A stretch of DNA of 64,000 nt from Stromatinia cepivora. Lineage: Eukaryota > Ascomycota > Leotiomycetes > Helotiales > Sclerotiniaceae. Position numbers and translations under genes: made by a program. The notes beneath the pieces are model-generated. The model worked only from the letters and a program-made list of their open reading frames with translations, had not been told where the DNA came from and ran no database searches. This document shows, in pieces, positions 58,352 through 64,000 of this stretch. Where the stretch lies: contig RCTD01000014.1 in the NCBI GenBank assembly GCA_014898415.1, positions 372,001 through 436,000 of the forward strand. The letters are read 5' to 3'. How positions within the stretch are numbered: the stretch's first letter is position 1; each line of letters starts with the position of its first letter.

Positions 58352-59221
58352 CTTCGATAGCGATAACGTGCCACAATATTGTTTGTCCTAGTAATGCCAA
58401 ACGAAAAGATGGATAAAAATAAAGTAGAATTTGTCATGAACTTGTACAGCCCTTCATCACTAGCCAGTCTCAGAGTTCTGAATAAATCAAAAGATTTGGG
58501 ACAACAAGAGGCCCCAAATATAGACGCCTGAAGTGGTAATATGCTGTATGTACTGACTGATAGGATGATGCTGTTTCCAGCGGGACCGTAAGGCTGCTAG
58601 GCTGTCAATCAGGCTATCAATCAGGCCGTTCGTAATCGTAGGAAATTAATAGAAAGACTGGGGATCTTTTCAGTGTTAACACGGCCCTAAATGTTTTCCA
58701 ACCTTTTGAACCTTTCAATAAATGTATCGAAACCATGACAGATCTTTGCTTGTACCTGGGAATGTTGGCATTCAATGTTAATCATGTAAAGTTAAATGTA
58801 CGAGTTTTCCCTTTAATTTGAGTGAATATGATATTGTAAGATTTATTGAAATTGACAAGGAAAATCCATCATATGTATGTAGGTACCTAGGTATTTCTTC
58901 TCCAAGATAAAGAAAAGGTACCAGAAATCCCTTCTCTCAGCCTCGCACAAGCTCATATCATCCGCTGCTAAATTAGGTAAAGCGTTTAATCTACCACCCA
59001 TTTCGCTAATTATTCCCCTGACCTGAAGAAGCAATGACTTGTTGATAGATAGTTTACAAGAGTAATAAATTCAGCGACTTCAAGTTCAAAATTTCAATAG
59101 ATTGAAAGCAGTTACATTCTCTCCATCAATTCTTCTTCTTTAATTTATTTTGCCCTCTTACATTTACAGCCCAGTTCAATCGTTTTTCTTCGTGGCTAAA
59201 GCCTCGTAATAATAAGACATC
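58352..59221. promoter_or_regulatory. Divergent intergenic region between hsv2 and the septin gene
   Basis: These 870 bases lie between opposite start codons. They contain a TCAATCAGGC tandem duplication (58602-58626) and a CT-rich section just before the septin ATG. No independent gene is supported; a 63-codon minus frame at 58843-59034 lacks motifs. Confidence 0.5.
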
Positions 59222-60790
59222 ATGTCGTCTCCATTGAATGCTGTACGTTTATCCCCATCAACAACTTTGTTGGTCTGCATCCAGGTCTGGACAATCTGAC
59301 CGCAACTTCCTCAATAGTCCTCCTCTGGGGTTTGTTTTCACATTTTGAAGTTTTATCAATACTAACCCAGTGATTCAATAGATTAAGATGCGAAAAAAGA
59401 AGAACGTCAAGAAGGGTATTCAGTTCTGTTTGATGGTTTGCGGTGCATCAGGCACAGGTACGACGATACGAAATACACATGGAGATGAACGGCGGTATTG
59501 ACTGGATCTCTCAGGACGAACTACTTTCGTGAATACTTTATGCGGCACAAAGGTTCTCCCTGGCAAGGATTCCGATGATGCGGCAAATGCTCATCTTGAG
59601 GAGGGTGTTAAGATTAAGCCAATCACAGTTGGTCGGTAGCACTTCGATCTAGCCATTGACCGAAATTGAATCCCGACTAACACCTTTGCAGAGCTGGAAT
59701 TAGATGAAGAAGGAACTCGTATTTCACTCACAATTGTCGACACACCTGGCTTCGGAGACCAGATCGACAATGAGGCAAGGTAGGAGGAACAATTTACAAC
59801 GTGAAGATTTCTAGCTGACAGATGTGAAGTTTTGGAGAAATTGTTGGTTATCTTGAGAGACAACACGACGGTATTTTGGCAGAGGAGTCCCGTATCAAGC
59901 GTAATCCTCGTTTGAGCGACAATCGTGTACATGCTTTACTTTATTTCATCACTCCTACCGGTCACGGGTATGTCGAATCTCAACATTTATCTTGCAATTC
60001 CAAGCTGACGTGTCTCATAGCCTCCGCGAATTAGATATTGAGCTCATGAAGCGCCTCTCCCCCAGAGTTAATGTTATTCCAGTCATCGGAAAGGCTGATT
60101 CCTTGACACCTGCTGAACTTGCAGAATCAAAAAAGCTTGTCATGGAGGATATTGAGCACTATAGAATTCCTGTCTACAACTTTCCTTATGATATCGAGGA
60201 GGACGATGAAGACACAGTTGAGGAGAATGCAGAGCTTCGTGGTTTAATGCCATTCGCCATTGTAGGATCCGAGGAGGTTGTTGACATTGGTGGACGCCAA
60301 GTTCGTGCAAGACAATATCCATGGGGTGTTGTAGAGGTCGATGACCCAAGACATTCGGACTTCCTTGCCATTCGAAGTGCTCTTTTACACAGCCATTTGG
60401 CAGATTTGAAGGAAATCACCCACGATTTCTTGTATGAAAACTACCGTACCGAGAAGCTTAGCAAGAGTGTTGATGGTGGTCGTGGAAAGTATGTCTCGTT
60501 CCGTTTTAATCATACTTGATGAATGCTAATGGCTTTACAGTGATGCTTCTATGAACCCTGAGGACTTGGCCTCTCAATCTGTCCGCCTAAAGGAAGAGCA
60601 ACTCCGTCGTGAGGAGGAGAAACTTAGAGAAATCGAGATCAAAGTACAAAGAGAGATTGAGGTTAAGCGACAAGAGTTGTTGGCTCGTGAGAGTCAATTG
60701 AAGGAGATCGAGGCTAGAATGCAACGCGAGCAAAGTGCCCATCTCGAAGCAGCCAACGGAACACACACGTCAGCGGATGCTGAAGCTTAA
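59222..60790 (+). CDS. aspA: Septin of the Cdc11/AspA group
   Basis: Seven exons (59222-59242, 59382-59457, 59515-59631, 59692-59779, 59830-59967, 60021-60488, 60541-60790) encode 385 residues. The frame closes at each junction. The basic MRKKKNVKKGIQF precedes the GTP-binding P-loop GASGTGRTT (28-36), where Arg replaces the usual Lys. G3 is DTPGFG, G4 is GKAD, and the septin unique element follows (GLMPFAIVGSEEVVDIGGR, RQYPWGVVEVDD). The C terminus is a coiled coil (RLKEEQLRREEEKLREIEIK onward). Cdc11/AspA caps the septin hetero-oligomer that builds rings and filaments at septa, hyphal tips and, in plant-pathogenic fungi, infection structures. The first exon is only 21 nt. Confidence 0.93.
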
Positions 60791-61438
60791 TGGTGATATG
60801 TACAGGGGAAACGTGTTTATGCATAGAAACATGGATGGATGACTGGTGGCGATGGAGAGGCCTGTCGATTGCTGCATACGCTCTCGTTCGGATTTCTGGA
60901 GCTGGGGATTTTCTTTTTGCAGGTCGTTGACGGCGCTGCATTTATTCTGGCTTTTCAAAAAGCTAATAACGTAGTTTCTTATTGCCTTCTAATGTGCAGC
61001 TAAATCGATATTTATTTCTTATTAGGTCAATAATTCTTGAAGACATCAGAGCTACCTTGGGGATATAATTTCAGTGATGTGGATTTTTGAATTCTATTGG
61101 GTGAGATTAATGTCATGATTGCAAAACCTATTGTGGTAAATGATCATATCGAATCACCATAAAAATTGACAAATGACTTTAAGAAAACAATAGCAATTGT
61201 TATTTTCCGACTACCCATAATAATCAGGAACATTTTTCTTTGAGGCGGCGCTAATGTACGGAGTAGGTAGTAATTACACCCCATCATATGACGATTACGT
61301 ACGTTATGCTTCTTCAGTATTCTATGGACAGTGCCCCATCTAGACACAATCACTTGAACACCACTTTTCGACTCTTCAACACCACTACCGCAGGGCATCG
61401 CAGACCATCAATAACTATTCTTTCAGATCCAAGACGTT
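60791..61438. other. Intergenic: septin 3' UTR and upstream region of the BI-1 gene
   Basis: Both neighbours are on the plus strand. No extra gene is supported. The last 150 bases before 61439 are the likely promoter and leader of the Bax-inhibitor family gene. Confidence 0.5.
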
Positions 61439-62492
61439 ATGGCGTCGAACACAAAATACACTCGCGCTCCCCAGCGAGACTCGCTCGATGATCCCGCTCA
61501 TTATACGCAAGCCCCTCCATCTTACGCCGAACCTTCTTCATCTGCAGATAATGAAGCCCTTCTAGGAGGAGGACCAAGAAGCAGCGAGGATAATATTCCG
61601 GATGACTTTAAGGTATGTAGAAGATTGCGACTTAATACTTGGAGCATGTATTCTGACAAAGGTGTAGTTTGGAGGCTCTGTCGCTGAAGCAACTATTGAA
61701 ATTCGGATGCAGGTATGTAGAGCTCTATTATCAATAACCTTGATTACGCATTTCCTAACAATTCTTCAGTTCGTCCGAAAGGTTTATGCTATTCTGTGAG
61801 TGTTGCGCAACTCTACCAAGATGCTTCCGTTGTGCTAATTTCGTTGCCAGCTCTGTGCAACTCATCGCCACAGCAGCTTTGAGCTCCGTTTCTTTCTTCA
61901 GCCAATCTTACAAAACATGGATTCAGTCAAACACTTGGTTGTTATGGACCTCGGTATGTTCAATCTCTCAGCAATAACGGGATAACGCTGACAGTCATAG
62001 ATGTTCGGCGCAATTGGTTTTATGCTTTTGACATACTGGAAGCGAAAATCTTATCCAACCAACCTACTATTCCTCGGAGGATTCACAGCGCTCGAGGCAT
62101 ACTCGATATCAGTCATCGTATCAACATTCGATTCTCGCATTGTCCTTCAAGCTGTCTTGCTCACCGCTGGAATATTTGTTGCGCTCACGCTATTCGCCTG
62201 CCAAACCAAATATGACTTTACGTCATGGATGCCTTATCTCTTTGGTGGACTATGGGCATTGATCCTCTTCGGATTTATGGCTATGTTCTTCCCAGGCAAC
62301 AGTACCGTCGAGTTGATTTATTCTGGTATCACCGCCGTTATCTTTTCCGGCTACATTCTTGTTGATACCCAACTCATTATGAGACATTATCATGTGGAGG
62401 AAGAGATCGCGGCAGCTATTAGTCTTTATCTTGACATCATCAACCTTTTTTTGGCCATTCTCCGAATTCTCAACAGCCAACAAAATAACTAG
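61439..62492 (+). CDS. bxi1: Bax inhibitor-1 / TMBIM family membrane protein
   Basis: Five exons (61439-61612, 61668-61712, 61770-61795, 61851-61953, 62001-62492) encode 279 residues. The N terminus is Pro/Ser-rich and cytosolic (YTQAPPSYAEP, a PPxY motif). It is followed by FGGSVAEATIEIRMQFVRKV and YAILSVQLIATAALSSV, then seven hydrophobic segments. The C-terminal pair of acids, ILVDTQLIM and LYLDIINLF, corresponds to the aspartates that control the Ca2+ leak in the TMBIM fold. Yeast Bxi1/Ybh3 affects the unfolded protein response and cell death; a Ca2+-leak role in ER, vacuole or Golgi membranes is inferred. Exon 3 is a 26-nt micro-exon. Confidence 0.92.
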
Positions 62493-63794
62493 GGAGGATA
62501 CTGTGGTTAGAGGGTGGCATTGAGAAGCTACTGACGTACGGTGCCGTCTGGTGTTTACAATAAAACTTTCAATGGTAACAAATAATTATGGGGGGTTTGA
62601 GGGTTAATTTGAAAACTGGTACTATTGGGATGGGGTTTCTGTGGGTCTTTTGGGTGGTTTACTTGTTTTAATGGATCTTTCCCCTTTACATGAAGCAAAT
62701 CCATATTCGATGTATTCGTCGTCAGTTTATATACTGGAAACCTTTGTGCCGTTATGTTTTTTGGTGAAGCTGCCTAGGTATGACAGGTCTGAGCTTGTTG
62801 AATTATCCCCTCCTATCTGGGTCAGGGGCCTAACTGATACTGAAGGGGTAACCAAAAAATCCCGAAGAAAGCTCCTCAACGAAAAAGTTATTTGTGCTGT
62901 GCACACATACTGGCGCGGTACCAAACTTGCATGATGCATCCCTTGTAACGTCCAGAAGATAGTCTTTCAGCTCTTGAAGTCAATTGATTCAAAGTTTAAA
63001 CTATCGATTAGCTAGATATATCATGGCTTCTCTAATACCGGTTTGTAGCAGATCTCCAACTAGAACGCTTAGTGCAAATTAAGGAGGGGTTCTTCCGAGT
63101 CCCGTAAAGTATATTCCGAAGGAAAAAGTGGTCGAGGTCAGATAGAATTCGAGATAACCAGTTGAGCCAAGCCAATGTTGTTCGTGGGTCATTTTCCTAT
63201 GTACCAGGGAAAAGAAGACTCCCTTCGTGAGTTACTCGAGACATTTCAAAATACACATCTAGATAGGTATATATCTGGATGTTACTTTCTCTTCACAAAT
63301 TAACGAATGCACTCTTTTCTAATCTCTGACTCGCACGATGACAGTATCATCATTTTGATTCGTCGATCGGACCACCTTTTTTTCAAATGTAAAACGAACC
63401 CCTTCACAAATAAATAGTAATGGTTCCAATCCAACTCCACCTGTTGCTGCAAATCCCTCGTCAAAAAAAAGTACAACAGTGAGTCGGAACACTGAAAAAT
63501 ATTCACCGCCTTCTTCTTACCCTGCCAGATACATCAAAACTGTCCCATCCACCTTTCCATTGTATACTGTCCCTAACCCACATTCGTTTTGACTCGAACT
63601 CGGACTGGTTTTATTATCCTATTACATACGAACCATAAAATATTCTATGTTGTATTCACTCACTTGAAATTTCGGGTTTTAAAGGACAATTGGGAGAGAA
63701 ATATATGTATTCCTCACTCAATTGAACCTCAACAATTGTCAAACCACTAATTCAAAATTTACTTTCCCCCTCCCTCTCCGTTTTTCAAGTCGCC
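62493..63794. other. Intergenic region
   Basis: It starts with the 3' UTR of the BI-1 gene. Frames at 62641-62934 (+) and 63300-63506 (-) have no motif, and the first has no ATG at its start. The last 150 bases are CT-rich, as in a fungal leader. Confidence 0.5.
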
Positions 63795-64000
63795 ATGAGC
63801 TCAAATTCTCCAATCAATACGATTCAAGATGGGACAAACGAAGCTGCGCCAGAGTGGGCACATCAAAAGAAGCTCGACAGTTCAACAGAATATCCAGCTC
63901 TTCCAATGATGGGTAAAAGAAAGGCCAAAAGGAAAGATGATAGTCCTCTGGATATCATTTGTAGATTTGTTGTGGACCATCAAACTGGTAAAATTCTCTA
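63795..64000 (+). CDS. 5' part of an unidentified gene running off the window
   Basis: An ATG at 63795 follows a CT-rich leader (CCCTCCCTCTCCGTTTTTCA) and opens a frame that stays open for 68 codons to the window end. It begins MSSNSPINTIQDG, is hydrophilic, has a basic cluster GKRKAKRKDD that could be a nuclear localisation signal, and then enters a more structured-looking segment (PLDIICRFVVDHQTGK). I do not recognise the family. Both the start and coding status are likely but unproven. Confidence 0.5.
   Translation, partial: MSSNSPINTIQDGTNEAAPEWAHQKKLDSSTEYPALPMMGKRKAKRKDDSPLDIICRFVVDHQTGKIL

Noticed and set aside
62641..62934. 97-codon frame downstream of the BI-1 gene
   Set aside because: It starts with GTG, lies in the probable 3' UTR and shows no motif.
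1..64000. CRISPR array, operon or bacterial mobile island
   Set aside because: Spliceosomal introns and eukaryotic families throughout exclude a prokaryotic source; no spaced direct-repeat array is present.

Overview
This window is nuclear DNA of a filamentous ascomycete. The genes have short introns (about 47-240 nt, mostly 50-60, with GTATGT-like donors), CT-rich leaders and strictly fungal families (Cdc11-type septin, Whi3, fungal NADH dehydrogenase 9.5 kDa subunit, CysA-type acyltransferase). The moderate A+T content, the long microsatellite-rich intergenic stretches and the RIP-type decay of a Ty3/gypsy element suggest a leotiomycete such as Botrytis or Sclerotinia. That placement is inference, not something the sequence proves.

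Layout. Positions 1-13,430 are a very A+T-rich, gene-empty island of decayed transposable elements. It holds a broken chromodomain Ty3/gypsy retrotransposon (gag-like, protease, RT/RNase H, integrase and chromodomain recognisable between about 3.2 and 7.85 kb) and a nested mosaic of direct repeats (1-853 with 9208-10059; 2035-2610 with 10989-11555; 10060-10985 with 11557-12480). It ends in a 313-bp tandem array (12.48-13.42 kb) whose last two units are almost identical. Differences between repeat copies are almost all C/T or G/A transitions, the signature of repeat-induced point mutation. Two related short elements in opposite orientation sit at about 1.6-1.73 and 13.54-13.93 kb, near the edges of the island. 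From 13.9 to 20.3 kb there is no gene I can support. The last 1.25 kb of that stretch contains no ATG at all and reads as the long 5' leader of WHI3.

Genes in order: WHI3-type RNA-binding protein (+, 20376), PEX16 (-) divergent from an F-box protein (+), a SWIRM protein of the Fun19/Laf type (-), a repeat-rich gap (33.0-39.8 kb) with one candidate 47-residue Cys/His protein, an SLC35F/DUF914 transporter (-), a mitochondrial CysA-type serine/homoserine O-acyltransferase (-) divergent from an uncharacterised fungal protein (+), OST48/WBP1 (-) divergent from the complex I 9.5 kDa subunit (+), a TDA3-like FAD oxidoreductase (-) divergent from a short-chain dehydrogenase (+), dynein light intermediate chain (-) divergent from the spliceosomal RES protein IST3/RBMX2 (+), a PROPPIN of the HSV2/WIPI4 type (-) divergent from a Cdc11/AspA septin (+), a Bax-inhibitor-1 family protein (+), and the start of an unidentified gene running off the right end.

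The genes form no operon or biosynthetic cluster. They are housekeeping genes arranged largely as divergent or convergent pairs. I rebuilt exon structures by hand from splice consensus plus family conservation; reading frame closes across every proposed junction. I found no convincing new multi-gene system. The observations most worth following are the ATG-free WHI3 leader ending in a start-stop overlap, the near-identical tandem units inside the otherwise decayed island, a GC-AG intron in the PROPPIN gene, and a possible alternative first exon in the transporter.
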